From: Fidelibacterota bacterium
GTDB lineage: Bacteria > Fidelibacterota > Marinisomatia > SCGC-AAA003-L08 > TS1B11
Direction: 5' to 3'
DNA: 64,000 nt
Assembly: GCA_004124875.1 (NCBI GenBank)
Contig: SCKJ01000002.1
Location: forward strand, 186,001-250,000
Part shown: piece after piece, positions 23,823 through 33,024 of the stretch
Position numbering within the stretch: position 1 is the stretch's first letter
Layout of the letters: every line of letters begins with the position of its first letter
Position numbers and translations under genes: made by a program
The notes under the pieces: generated by a model
Told to the model about the DNA's origin: nothing
Databases searched by the model: none
The model's input: the letters and a program-made list of their open reading frames with translations, nothing else

Positions 23823-24683
23823 TCAACCCCGTTGCAGGACGAGTCGAATATACATAGCGGTAATTGGCATGACGTACAGCAACGAATCGAAGCGGTCCAG
23901 AATGCCCCCATGACCGGGCAAGAAGTTGCTGGAATCCTTCACGCCCATGTCGCGCTTGAGCCGCGACTCAGCCAAGTCTCCCAGTTGGCCAAATGCGCCG
24001 GTAATCACGCCCAGCACAAGATAATCGGCGACATTAAAGCCGGGCAGCCAAGCTCTTAAGGCAAACAGCTGCATGGTGAGGATGGCGGCCAGCAGGCCTG
24101 CGGCGGTCCCCAGCACAGTTTTGTTGGGGCTTACCTGCGGGGCAATTTTGGTCTTGCCGAAAGCTTTGCCGAAAAAATAGGCCGCCGAATCGCAGACCCA
24201 GACGGAGACGAACAGCGCCAAGGTCAGGCGGAAGCCGATATCGACATTCGTTTGATAGCCGGATATATTCGTCAGCTGGCGAATAATGAGGAAGCTCGAC
24301 ATGAAACCGGCAATCCAGATGAAGCCCACCAAATGCGCCCCCATGCCAAGCCATGACCTGTCAGGAGACTTGAGGACATCCCAGGTTTGCAGTGTCAGGA
24401 CAAGTATCACCGTCAGGAGAATGACCCCGCTGTCGAATCCGGGCACCCAGGACGAGGTGAGGCTGCCGCTGCCCTGCGCAGCGAGGATCAGGATCGCCAT
24501 GGCGGCGAGGTAGAGCGGGATATCCCGCGTGGCGAGATTTTCCGCCCTGAGCATTTTCAAATATTCATGGATGCCGATGAGGGTGACGACCGTAATGAGC
24601 GCGAAATAAGGCCAGCCGCCCAGCCAGATCAGCAGGAGCAGACCGGGAATCCCCACCAGGCTGACCATCAGACGATATTTCAT
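23823..24683 (-). CDS. cdsA: Phosphatidate cytidylyltransferase
   Basis: Membrane enzyme making CDP-diacylglycerol from CTP and phosphatidate. About 286 residues with eight or so hydrophobic helices and the family signature near the C-terminus: ESRLKRDMGVKDSSNFLPGHGGILDRFDS. An upstream TTG start (24719) would add twelve basic residues; ATG 24683 is preferred. It lies between rlpA and the nucleotidase. Confidence 0.93.
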   Translation of the reverse strand: MKYRLMVSLVGIPGLLLLIWLGGWPYFALITVVTLIGIHEYLKMLRAENLATRDIPLYLAAMAILILAAQGSGSLTSSWVPGFDSGVILLTVILVLTLQTWDVLKSPDRSWLGMGAHLVGFIWIAGFMSSFLIIRQLTNISGYQTNVDIGFRLTLALFVSVWVCDSAAYFFGKAFGKTKIAPQVSPNKTVLGTAAGLLAAILTMQLFALRAWLPGFNVADYLVLGVITGAFGQLGDLAESRLKRDMGVKDSSNFLPGHGGILDRFDSLLYVMPITAMYIRLVLQRG

Positions 24684-24750
24684 GCGCGTGCGGCTTCGGG
24701 GACTTGAGTCATGCCGCAAATATACTCACGGACAGGGCGGCCCTCCTATC

Positions 24751-25248
24751 CTACGGGTTGCTGGGGAGGCGTTTCATGTACAGGCCATCGCCCACTTCCA
24801 GCACTTCGACTCTCACCTTCGTGGTGCCCTCATTCACAAAACCGAGCTTCAGCGCGGCGCCGTAGGAGAGATCGAGCATACGCCCCCTGACATAGGGACC
24901 CCGGTCGTTGATCCTGACAATGAGCTTGCGATTATTGTTCAAATTGGTCACCCTGACAATCGTGTTGAAAGGGAGCGTCTTATGGGCCGCTGACAGGCCG
25001 TACATGTCATAGACTTCTCCGTTGGCCGTCGTTTTGCCGTGGAAATCGGGACCGTAGAAGGATGAGATGCCGCTCAACACCATGCCTTTGCGAACTCTTG
25101 AAGTGGAGGAGAGCGCACGTGGATTCGAGCGCGTGACCGTCCGTTTTCCGGCAGGGCGATTCCCCGTTGTATAGCGGGGCTCGGATGCGCAGCCGCCGAC
25201 CAGCAAGGCCGTCAATCCGAAAAGCAGCAAACCAGACATTTTCCTCAA
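24751..25248 (-). CDS. rlpA: RlpA-family septal ring lytic transglycosylase, lipoprotein
   Basis: 165 residues. The signal peptide ends in the lipobox VGGC. The double-psi beta-barrel domain has the RlpA signatures GISSFYGPDFHGKTTANGEVYDM, LPFNTIVRVTNLNN and VRINDRGPYVRGRMLDLSYGAA with the catalytic Asp. No C-terminal SPOR domain, unlike E. coli RlpA. Its start overlaps the pyrD stop (ATGA). Role: cleavage of stem-less glycan strands at the septum, by family. Confidence 0.9.
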   Translation of the reverse strand: MRKMSGLLLFGLTALLVGGCASEPRYTTGNRPAGKRTVTRSNPRALSSTSRVRKGMVLSGISSFYGPDFHGKTTANGEVYDMYGLSAAHKTLPFNTIVRVTNLNNNRKLIVRINDRGPYVRGRMLDLSYGAALKLGFVNEGTTKVRVEVLEVGDGLYMKRLPSNP

Positions 25249-26159
25249 TGGATCACCCCCCTGATCTCCTCCAATGTTTCGATCTGCATCTGCTCCATGA
25301 GCTGCTCAAGCCGCGCCAACAAGTTAACCCCTACGGCGGGATCGCGATAGTTTGCTGTGCCGATCTGTACCGCCGTCGCGCCAGCCCGGACGAAGCGGAT
25401 AATATCTTCCGCCGAGCTGATGCCCCCCATCCCGATGACCGGCAGGCTGACAGCGCCCGCGATACTGTGAACCGCGGCCAATGCAATCGGACGTATGGCG
25501 GGGCCGGAGAGGCCGCCGATGAGGTTGCTGAGCGATCGCTGGCCGGTGAGAGGGTCCATATCCAGGCCCACCACGGTATTGATGGCACTAATGCCATCGG
25601 CGCCACCGGACTCGGCTGCTTTGGCAATGGCGTCGATATGGGTCACGTTGGGGCTCAGTTTGATCATGATAAATCGCCCGGTCAGTTGGCGCAATTTGGC
25701 GGTGAGGGTCTCGGTAATGGAAGCGCTGACGCCAAATTCCATGCCGCCCTCATCCACATTGGGGCACGAAATATTAATCTCGTATCCGGCAATTTTGTTC
25801 CCACTGCGTTCGATAGCGGTCAGAATATCGACGTACTCCCCCACGGTCGCGCCCGCGATGCTGACAAAGACTTGCGTCTGCAATGTTTCGAGAAACGGCA
25901 GCTTGCCGGCGCAAAAAGCCTCCACACCGATATTCGCCAGACCGATGGCGTTGAGCAGTCCTGCGGGTGTTTCGACAATCCTGGGCGGCGCATGGCCCTC
26001 GTTGGGGCGCAACGTGAGCGACTTGGTGACGAGGCCGCCCAACTGGTTCACATCGACTAAATCAGGCACCTCATCGCCATATCCGAAAGTGCCGCTGGCG
26101 GCCATGACCGGGTTGCTGAGCGTCACATCACGCCCCAACTGGATGGTTAAATTTGCCAC
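25245..26159 (-). CDS. pyrD: Dihydroorotate dehydrogenase B, catalytic subunit
   Basis: FMN enzyme of pyrimidine synthesis. 304 residues of class 1B: NPVMAASGTFGYGDE, KSLTLRPNEGHAPPRI, the active-site region INISCPNVDEGG with the cysteine base of class 1 enzymes, MIKLSPNV, INTVVGLDMD and the phosphate loop GMGGISSAEDIIRFVRAGATAVQIGTAN. The partner subunit pyrK lies directly upstream and overlaps by 13 bases, so the enzyme should be the NAD-linked heterotetramer. Confidence 0.96.
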   Translation of the reverse strand: MANLTIQLGRDVTLSNPVMAASGTFGYGDEVPDLVDVNQLGGLVTKSLTLRPNEGHAPPRIVETPAGLLNAIGLANIGVEAFCAGKLPFLETLQTQVFVSIAGATVGEYVDILTAIERSGNKIAGYEINISCPNVDEGGMEFGVSASITETLTAKLRQLTGRFIMIKLSPNVTHIDAIAKAAESGGADGISAINTVVGLDMDPLTGQRSLSNLIGGLSGPAIRPIALAAVHSIAGAVSLPVIGMGGISSAEDIIRFVRAGATAVQIGTANYRDPAVGVNLLARLEQLMEQMQIETLEEIRGVIH

Positions 26160-26971
26160 GTGACCAGCTCCTTAGCCTTAAAAACGGGTCCATCGATACA
26201 GGAGAGACGGTACCGCTGATGGTAGCTATGTTCGGGCGTGTTGCCCGGCAGGCGCATGGCCACGTTGCAGCCCTGGCACAGCCCAATGCCACAGGCCATT
26301 ATCTCCTCCAGGGCCAGTTGGCAATCCATTTCGTGCTGACCGGCAAAATCTGCCAGCGCCCGCATCATGCCCGGAGGGCCGCACCCGTACAAGGAGAGGC
26401 CACTTCGAGGGATGAGGGCGGCCTCCATGAGGTCATGCAAAGCGTCCAGCACCGTTCCCGCTACGCCCGCAGAGCCGTCATCGGTGGACAGCGAAATGCC
26501 GGAATGGGGGTCATGTTGCAGGAAGTGCTCCTCTGTAGACCGCGACCCCATAATCAGGTGATGCGCAGTGGATGAGCGCAGCAGCTCCTTGTGCAAATAG
26601 TAGACCGGCGCAATACCGGCCCCCCCGCCCAACAGCACGGGAAATCCATCTGCCGCCGCGTCCCAGCCGTTGCCCAGCGGCCCGAGCAGGTCGATCTCAT
26701 CGCCAGATTGCCAGCGTGACATGGCCGCGGTGCCGTTTCCCACCACCTTATACAACAGCTGCAACTCCCGTCCGTCAATGCCGGCGATGCTCATGGGGCG
26801 CCGCAGGAGCGGGTCCCAGCCTGCCCCGGTCAGGACGTTGACAAACTGCCCCGGTCTGGCGAGAGCGGCCATGTCACCCACGCGCAGCACCAGGCGGTAG
26901 AGGCCCATTGCCACTTCCTTATGCTCAACGACAGGGGCGGTGGTGATGATTCTTTTCGGGAGCGAAGTCAC
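26147..26971 (-). CDS. pyrK: Dihydroorotate dehydrogenase B, electron-transfer subunit
   Basis: 274 residues with an FAD-binding domain (RPMSIAGIDGRELQLLYKVVGNGTAA), an NAD-binding domain (VLLGGGAGIAPVYYL) and the C-terminal [2Fe-2S] site with cysteines in EEIMACGIGLCQGC and RLSCIDGPVF. It passes electrons from PyrD to NAD. Cotranscribed with pyrD. Confidence 0.95.
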   Translation of the reverse strand: MTSLPKRIITTAPVVEHKEVAMGLYRLVLRVGDMAALARPGQFVNVLTGAGWDPLLRRPMSIAGIDGRELQLLYKVVGNGTAAMSRWQSGDEIDLLGPLGNGWDAAADGFPVLLGGGAGIAPVYYLHKELLRSSTAHHLIMGSRSTEEHFLQHDPHSGISLSTDDGSAGVAGTVLDALHDLMEAALIPRSGLSLYGCGPPGMMRALADFAGQHEMDCQLALEEIMACGIGLCQGCNVAMRLPGNTPEHSYHQRYRLSCIDGPVFKAKELVTWQI

Positions 26972-27046
26972 TTATGGCGCGCTGCCGCAGCAGCCGGCAA
27001 TGGAAAAGCGCATGGGTTACCGGGAATTTTCCGGTGAGTCTCCAGA

Positions 27047-28807
27047 TTAATTTGCTGATGCCTTGACTGCCAGGAGCAAATTAAGCCGTTCTCGTGCCAC
27101 CTCGCTGTAGAGTCCCTTTGCATGTTTGTCCAGGTGCTCTTCATATCCGCTGATGGCGAGCTCGAGGTTGGCCAGATAGACATCGTAAATGTAGGCGATG
27201 GCGAACGTGGACTGCTCCGTCTGGTAGCGGTCGCGAATTTGCTCGAACAGGCGCAACGCCTCGGCAGGGTTCGTTTGCAGAGCATCATCAGCGAGGGTTG
27301 CCAGCCGGTCAATGCCGGACCGGTAGAAATCAGCTTTCCGGCCTGCAAGCATACCGGCTATCTGGCTCTGGCCATACGATTCCAGCAATACGCTTTCCCA
27401 GAATTGGTGTTGATCAGAAATTTCAGGGGTCAGCAGGTAGAGAATATAGACCGCCTTGGGAGCGGCGGGCGTCTCGTCATATTGGTGATAAATGCGGGCC
27501 ATGTACTCCATCGCCTGCACCGTATCGGCCAGATCAATAAAGGCTATTTCTCCGAGGCGGTAGAGCAGTGATGCGACGGCAGTGGCATCCCCGGAAATGG
27601 GCAACTTCTGCAGGGGGGCACCGGCGCTGGCCCCACTGACGCTGTCAGCCCCGGCCGCTGCAGATGGAGACTCTGCCACCAGGCTACTCAACTGCCGCTT
27701 AAGCGCCGCCAGCCGTTCCAGTTGTTTCAGCCTGGCTTTAGCCTGCGCATAACTGGGCGCCGACGGCTTAACACTGGCATAATAGACCTTCGCTGCCTCG
27801 AAATCACGACTTCTGAGGAGAGCGTGTTCGGCCAGCAGAAAGGCCGCTTCGCTCGCCACGGGTAAATTGCGGAATTCCGCCTTTATATTCTCGAGTTGGC
27901 TGAGGTATTCCGGCTCGTTGCCCCTCGCGTGTTCAACTTTGGCCAGCTCCAACTGCAACCCGGGCGCTACGTCCTTAAATTCAGACAAATTCAGCATCGC
28001 GCGCGTCTCTTCATAGGCCACTTCCAGGTCGCCCAGTTCCTGAAGCAACTGTATCCTCGTGAGCACAGCCTCCTGCCGCTCTTTAACGTTAGGGGTGTAG
28101 CGCCGGTAGCTGTCGTGAATATTCAAGGCCTCCCTGAGCAGTCCTTCCCCCCGCAGCAGTGTAAACAGGCGGAAGTAGATTTGCGCCCTGATGGCATCCC
28201 GAGGGGCATATTGGGCCGCCAGCTGGAACTGCTCTATAGCCCCTTGCGCATCGCCTGTGCCGATGGCGATCTCGCCCTGCAGCACATGGACTTCAGCCAG
28301 TATTCTGCCTGGGGTTCGATTTGATTCCAGCAGCGGCGCAAGGTCACTTTCAACTTCCCCCAGGAGTCCCATTCGATAGTGGGTTTTGGCCAGGAACAGT
28401 CTCGCCTCCGCAGCGCGCTTGTCAGTGGGCGAAGCGTTGAGCACCAGGCTCAGATAGCGCTCGGCCAGCCCCATTTCGCCCAGATAAAAATTGCTTCTGG
28501 CAATAATGTAAAGCGACTCAGTGACATATTTGCTGTCGCTGTAATCGTCTACCACTTTGTGCGACTTCTCAATGGCCTGCTCAAAGGCTGAGCGCGTGGC
28601 AGACGGCAGCAGATCATCCTGAGATTCCAGTCCCGCCGCTTCAAGACTTTTGACACCCCGACGGTAATAATCCCGCGCATTGTAAAAGGTGTTGAAGTAG
28701 GCGCAGGAACCGGACATGAGCGCTGCCATTAGAAACAGGGAGATGGAGCGCAACAGTTTGCTGGGCGGAACGTGCCCTGAATAGGTAGCAGGCGCTGCAG
28801 AAGTCAT
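27047..28807 (-). CDS. TPR-rich lipoprotein (CAYFNTFYNA type)
   Basis: 586 residues. A hydrophobic N-terminal segment ends in SGSCAYFNTFYNARDYY, a lipobox followed by the aromatic motif seen in envelope TPR lipoproteins of the FCB group. The rest is a chain of helical hairpins with TPR spacing (for example ESLYIIARSNFYLGEMGLAERYLSLVL, AEARLFLAKTHYRMGLLGEVESDL). A low-complexity Ala/Ser-rich linker (SLVAESPSAAAGADSVSGAS) lies near residue 390. It probably scaffolds envelope complexes. The ATG is only four bases from the 3' end of tRNA-Arg(CCU), so its ribosome binding site (AAGGG) lies within the tRNA acceptor stem. A later TTG (28753) is an alternative start. Confidence 0.8.
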   Translation of the reverse strand: MTSAAPATYSGHVPPSKLLRSISLFLMAALMSGSCAYFNTFYNARDYYRRGVKSLEAAGLESQDDLLPSATRSAFEQAIEKSHKVVDDYSDSKYVTESLYIIARSNFYLGEMGLAERYLSLVLNASPTDKRAAEARLFLAKTHYRMGLLGEVESDLAPLLESNRTPGRILAEVHVLQGEIAIGTGDAQGAIEQFQLAAQYAPRDAIRAQIYFRLFTLLRGEGLLREALNIHDSYRRYTPNVKERQEAVLTRIQLLQELGDLEVAYEETRAMLNLSEFKDVAPGLQLELAKVEHARGNEPEYLSQLENIKAEFRNLPVASEAAFLLAEHALLRSRDFEAAKVYYASVKPSAPSYAQAKARLKQLERLAALKRQLSSLVAESPSAAAGADSVSGASAGAPLQKLPISGDATAVASLLYRLGEIAFIDLADTVQAMEYMARIYHQYDETPAAPKAVYILYLLTPEISDQHQFWESVLLESYGQSQIAGMLAGRKADFYRSGIDRLATLADDALQTNPAEALRLFEQIRDRYQTEQSTFAIAYIYDVYLANLELAISGYEEHLDKHAKGLYSEVARERLNLLLAVKASAN

Positions 28808-28810
28808 GGG

Positions 28811-28884
28811 TACCCTTGCCCGGATTCGAACCGGGGACCCTCCGCTTAGGAGGCGGATGCTCTATCCAGCTGAGCTACAAGGGT
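28811..28884 (-). tRNA. tRNA-Arg (anticodon CCT)
   Basis: Cloverleaf: acceptor ACCCTTG/CAAGGGT, D stem GCTC/GAGC, anticodon stem TCCGC/GCGGA with loop CTCCTAA (CCT, reads AGG), T stem CCCGG/CCGGG around TTCGAAT. CCA is not encoded. It sits inside a long leftward operon, 48 bases after the secreted peptidase gene and four bases before the TPR gene start. Confidence 0.96.
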
Positions 28885-28932
28885 TCAGCGGGGAAATTAC
28901 CATTTCAGGGGCAGGAGGAGAAGGATTCAGTT

Positions 28933-31017
28933 TTAGCGGATGAGCACTAATTTGCGGCTCTCGATCAACGTTCCAATCCGTATGACGGCAAAATATACAC
29001 CGCTGGGGAGTGGCCGTCCCTCACTGGTAATGCCGCGCCAGGCAATGGGCGCAGAATCACCTGCAGGCCGCATGCTGTGCCAGACCTGCTGGCCGAGCAG
29101 GTTGTAAATGCGCAGGTTGACGGCATCCTCATGGTCCACGTTAATGCGCACCACAGAGGCCAGTGTGCCATCATGAATGAACGGATTGGCGTAAAAATTT
29201 CCCACTATGGATTCCGGAACCACGATTGGCGGCTGCCCAGGAATCAGATAGGAGACCCGCACCGACCAGTTCCCCACCAGAAAACTTTGTCCTCCATCGA
29301 TGGAAAACGCTTTTAGCGAGTCCAGATTCTCAGCCGCCGCATCTCCTAAATAACTCCACTGCTGATCCTGCGCCTCGTTGTAGGCCAGGGCCACGCCGGT
29401 CAGCCCTACAAAGAGGGTTTTGCCGGCCAGGTCGAGCTCCGCCGGCAGCCTATGCGGCGCCCACTGTAGCTGGTACGCGGAGGGTATGGTATCGAGGAAA
29501 AAGAGGGTGGCCGAAGTGAACGTATCGGCATAGAGACGGAGGACCACTGGCCGTGAGTTGAAAGACAAAAAAGAAATGGACGTGAGGTCGATGGCAATGG
29601 AGGGGATATTAAACTCCACCACCGCCTGAAAATCGCCGAAACCGATAAACAGTTGATCAAAAACCGAAAGGTTGTTATCATACTTGATCGTGAACTCGTC
29701 AAAATTGCCTTCTGCAACGACATCCAAATTGTAAATGGAGGCCAGATTGCCGGTAGAAGTTAGTACGATCAGGTCCTTGTAGGTGACGCCATAATCGTCA
29801 TCGGTAAAGCCGGCGGACAAAATTGAGGAGCCATCCAGCGGTGTCCGGTCCGCCCCTTTGAAAACGGTGACTTTTACATTTTGCGTCGCACTGCCGGTCA
29901 ACATCAAGTTCGACCCGTGGCTGACCAGGGTCCAATGGGCGGAATAGGCGTTGACCGTGGCAGACACCGTTGTGGGAAAGCTGTAAAGGGAGCGTTGCAT
30001 CAGTGGGTCGGGAATCGCCCACTCGTCGCCGTAGCCCAGCTCGCCACTGCCGTGAATGAAATTCGCCAGGTGCCAGTTCCGCACGAGCTCCACCAAACCC
30101 AAAGTGGTATGATTGGACAGAGCGGAGGCAAATCCGATGGTACCGGTACCGGTGTTGGCTATCAGATCCTGGATAAAGGGAGTGCCCAGCTGAATCCAGC
30201 TGTACAGGAAAAACAGGGCCGACCGGGCATAGTCGGCCAGCGAGCCGGTAAACTGGGTCAGGCTCAAATTCGTATTGGCCAGGTAGTGGGAGAAAGACCT
30301 GTGCGGCAGGCCCATCAGGACAGGCGAGAGCTCGCTGAGCCCTTCGTTGACCCAGAGCTGCTCCTGGCGGTCGCGGCCAAAGTGAATCAGATGCTGGTAC
30401 TCGTGCGCCAGTGTGCTGTAAACATTCTGCGCCCTGAAACCGGACAGGTCGGCAGGAAACACGTCAAGATAAACGATGTCCTGATTGTTGGCTCCGCCGA
30501 TTTGATCTAGCGGATCAAAGTAACCTGATACAAAAGATTCGGATACCCCCTCCTCATAGTCGTCGCGGATATCCAGCAACAGGATCACCATTTTGCCATC
30601 GCCGTTAATATCCGGCGGCGGGCCAAAGATGCCGTCAGCAATGGACTTGATGCCCCTGGTGGAATCGATCGACCCCGGGAATGTGGCATCCCGGAACACC
30701 CGAACAAGGGTGTCGACGTTCGCGGTAATTATCCGGCCGGAATCGATCTGGGCCGTTTCGCCGTAGACTTCGAAATTGGCGTCGGAATAGATGCGCGTGA
30801 AGGCCACATCGATAAAATCGTTTTCGTCCGAGAGGATATTTTTCCTGACCTTGAACGTCAGGGCGCCTGGTTTCGCCAGCCGCTGGACACGCACCGGTGT
30901 GCCGGTGGGCACCGCCGAGATGTGCGGCAGTCCGCAAACCTGCTCAGGAGTGATTTGGGCCGGTAGCAGGGTAAGCGTCAGGTGCAGCGCAAGGAGGAGT
31001 TTAATGCGGCGTTTCAT
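28933..31017 (-). CDS. Secreted zinc metalloprotease with C-terminal sorting domain
   Basis: 694 residues. Signal peptide MKRRIKLLLALHLTLTLLPAQ. The middle (about residues 200-240) has STLAHEYQHLIHF followed by WVNEGLSELS, the HExxH and downstream Glu of M30-like and related gluzincins. The last 85 residues form a FlgD-like beta domain (YANPF, RIYNLLGQQVW, LPSGVYFAVI, RKLVLIR) of the type used for type IX-like secretion or surface attachment. The segment between is a beta-rich domain with no clear family. It overlaps gpsA by 17 bases and so shares its operon. Confidence 0.82.
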   Translation of the reverse strand: MKRRIKLLLALHLTLTLLPAQITPEQVCGLPHISAVPTGTPVRVQRLAKPGALTFKVRKNILSDENDFIDVAFTRIYSDANFEVYGETAQIDSGRIITANVDTLVRVFRDATFPGSIDSTRGIKSIADGIFGPPPDINGDGKMVILLLDIRDDYEEGVSESFVSGYFDPLDQIGGANNQDIVYLDVFPADLSGFRAQNVYSTLAHEYQHLIHFGRDRQEQLWVNEGLSELSPVLMGLPHRSFSHYLANTNLSLTQFTGSLADYARSALFFLYSWIQLGTPFIQDLIANTGTGTIGFASALSNHTTLGLVELVRNWHLANFIHGSGELGYGDEWAIPDPLMQRSLYSFPTTVSATVNAYSAHWTLVSHGSNLMLTGSATQNVKVTVFKGADRTPLDGSSILSAGFTDDDYGVTYKDLIVLTSTGNLASIYNLDVVAEGNFDEFTIKYDNNLSVFDQLFIGFGDFQAVVEFNIPSIAIDLTSISFLSFNSRPVVLRLYADTFTSATLFFLDTIPSAYQLQWAPHRLPAELDLAGKTLFVGLTGVALAYNEAQDQQWSYLGDAAAENLDSLKAFSIDGGQSFLVGNWSVRVSYLIPGQPPIVVPESIVGNFYANPFIHDGTLASVVRINVDHEDAVNLRIYNLLGQQVWHSMRPAGDSAPIAWRGITSEGRPLPSGVYFAVIRIGTLIESRKLVLIR

Positions 31018-32002
31018 CCCGTAAATCGCGCGTCATCAATGCGGTAATTGCTTTTTTCGGGTCTTTGCCATCGAATAATATATGGTGAATCTCCCTGCAA
31101 ATGGGCATTTCGACTCCCAATTTGTCAGCCAGGCCGATGACCGACTGCGCCGTGTAAATGCCCTCGGCCACCATGCCCATCTCCTGCATGCTCTCTTCGG
31201 CTGACCGGCCATTGCCGATGGCCAGGCCCAGGCGCCTGTTGCGGCTGTGGCGGCTGTATGCAGTGACGACGAGATCGCCAATGCCACTCAGGCCGGCGAA
31301 GGTGGAAATGTTGGCGCCCATGGCGATTCCCAGCCGGGTCACCTCAGCCAACCCCCGGGTCACCAGGGCCGCCACGGTGTTGTCTCCGAAGCCGATGCCC
31401 TCACTGATGCCTACAGCGATGGCGATGACATTTTTCACGCTGCCCCCCAGTTCCACACCGATAATATCGCTGTTGGCATAGACGCGCAGGTCACTCGTGC
31501 TGAGCAGCTGTTGCAAAGTCCGGGCATAATCCATATCCGTACTGGCGGTGACCAAGGTTGTGGGAATTCTGTTCATCACCTCTTCAGCATGGCTGGGACC
31601 ATAAATAGAGGCCACACGCTGGGCCGGTATCTCGCCCGCTTCGCAAATGACCTCCGACATGCGCTTCAGGGTATGTTGCTCAATGCCCTTGCTCAGGTTG
31701 GCGATCGATTTGCCCTCGAGACCACCCCGGAGCTGTCCGATGACTTCGCGGACCTTTTGAGATGGCACGGCCACCATAATGTAGGCGGATTCGGCCACGG
31801 CCTCGGGCAAATTGGACGAGACGGCGATACCCTCAGCAAGGATGAAGCCGTTCAGGTGGGGATGGGTACGGGTGCGATCAAATTCAGCGGCGAACTGATC
31901 CTTATAATGCCATATGTTGACCCTGTGCCCGGCATGCGCAATATGGTTGGCCATGACCGAGCCCCAGGTTCCCGCCCCCAATACGGTGAAGATCTCATTC
32001 AC
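31001..32002 (-). CDS. gpsA: Glycerol-3-phosphate dehydrogenase [NAD(P)+]
   Basis: Makes sn-glycerol-3-phosphate for phospholipids. 333 residues: Rossmann motif VLGAGTWGSVMANHIAHAGH, SKGIE, the NVIAIAVGISEGIGFGDNT region with the catalytic lysine before it (GGSVKNV), and GLSGIGDLVVTAYSRHSRNRRLG. Start overlaps the purM stop as ATGA. Confidence 0.97.
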   Translation of the reverse strand: MNEIFTVLGAGTWGSVMANHIAHAGHRVNIWHYKDQFAAEFDRTRTHPHLNGFILAEGIAVSSNLPEAVAESAYIMVAVPSQKVREVIGQLRGGLEGKSIANLSKGIEQHTLKRMSEVICEAGEIPAQRVASIYGPSHAEEVMNRIPTTLVTASTDMDYARTLQQLLSTSDLRVYANSDIIGVELGGSVKNVIAIAVGISEGIGFGDNTVAALVTRGLAEVTRLGIAMGANISTFAGLSGIGDLVVTAYSRHSRNRRLGLAIGNGRSAEESMQEMGMVAEGIYTAQSVIGLADKLGVEMPICREIHHILFDGKDPKKAITALMTRDLRDETPH

Positions 32003-33024
32003 GCCGCCTGGACCTCCCCAATCACGGCACTTTTTTCGCCTGCCTCGTGGAGCGCCGCCTGCAGCAGGGGCAGTCCATCGGGGGCGATAACAAACACCCA
32101 GCCGATGCCCATATTGAACGTGCGGCGCATCTCGGCGTCATTCACAGCGCCCACAGATTGGATGAGTCTAAAAATAGGCAGCGGTTCCCAGGCGGTCCAA
32201 TCAACCCGCAGCCGCAGTCGGTCATCCAGCAGACGGCCCACATTGCCTTCGAGGCCCCCGCCGGTGATATGGGCCATTCCGTGCAGCCACGAAGAACCCA
32301 ATAAGGGGCCGGCAATATGGAGGTAACTCCTGTGAATCTCAAGTAACACTTCACCCAGCGTGGCTTGTAATTCCGGTAGCTGGGACCCTACGTCCCACTG
32401 CTTCAGCAACGTCTTTCGGGCCAATGAATAGCCGTTGGTGTGCAATCCTGTGGATGGCAGCCCCACCAGTAAATCACCCTTTTTCACGCCGCCCTTGGTC
32501 AACAGGTGATCGCGTTCACCCACGCCGATGATGGTCCCTGACAGGTCGTATTCCCCTATTTCGTAAAAGCCGGGCATCTCGGCAGTCTCGCCGCCCAACA
32601 GGGCGCAACCGTTTTGCTCGCAGGCCAAAGCGATGCCCCCGATAACCTGCACAAACGCATCGCCATCGAGTTTACCGGCCGCGTAGTAGTCGAGGAAAAA
32701 GAGCGGTGTGCCGCCAGTGGCCAGTATATCATTAACGCAGTGGTTGACCAGATCCTGCCCGATCGTATCGTGCCGGCCGGTCAAAAAGGCCACTTTCAGT
32801 TTGGTGCCGACACCATCGGTGCTGGCCACCAGGACCGGCTCGGAGTATTTGCCGGTGGGAAAGGCAAACAGGCCGCCAAATCCACCCAGGCCTTCCAACA
32901 CTTCGGGACCATGAGTTTTGGCGGCCAGCGATTTTATCCGTTTAAGTGAATCTTGCGCCGCGTCAATGTCGACTCCGGCATCGGCATATGTACTCGCGCT
33001 GGCAGGATCAACCGGTGGGGGCAT
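31999..33024 (-). CDS. purM: Phosphoribosylformylglycinamidine cyclo-ligase (AIR synthetase)
   Basis: Fifth step of purine synthesis. From ATG 33024 it has 341 residues and begins just before the family signature TYADAGVDIDAAQDSLKRIK. GGFGGLFAF, VASTDGVGTKLKVAF, the HCVNDILATGGTPLFFLDYYAAGKLD core, GGETAEMPGFY and HITGGGLEGNVGRLL follow. A TTG at 33075 would extend it 17 residues into the end of the acyl-CoA synthetase gene, with which it overlaps either way. Confidence 0.95.
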   Translation of the reverse strand: MPPPVDPASASTYADAGVDIDAAQDSLKRIKSLAAKTHGPEVLEGLGGFGGLFAFPTGKYSEPVLVASTDGVGTKLKVAFLTGRHDTIGQDLVNHCVNDILATGGTPLFFLDYYAAGKLDGDAFVQVIGGIALACEQNGCALLGGETAEMPGFYEIGEYDLSGTIIGVGERDHLLTKGGVKKGDLLVGLPSTGLHTNGYSLARKTLLKQWDVGSQLPELQATLGEVLLEIHRSYLHIAGPLLGSSWLHGMAHITGGGLEGNVGRLLDDRLRLRVDWTAWEPLPIFRLIQSVGAVNDAEMRRTFNMGIGWVFVIAPDGLPLLQAALHEAGEKSAVIGEVQAA

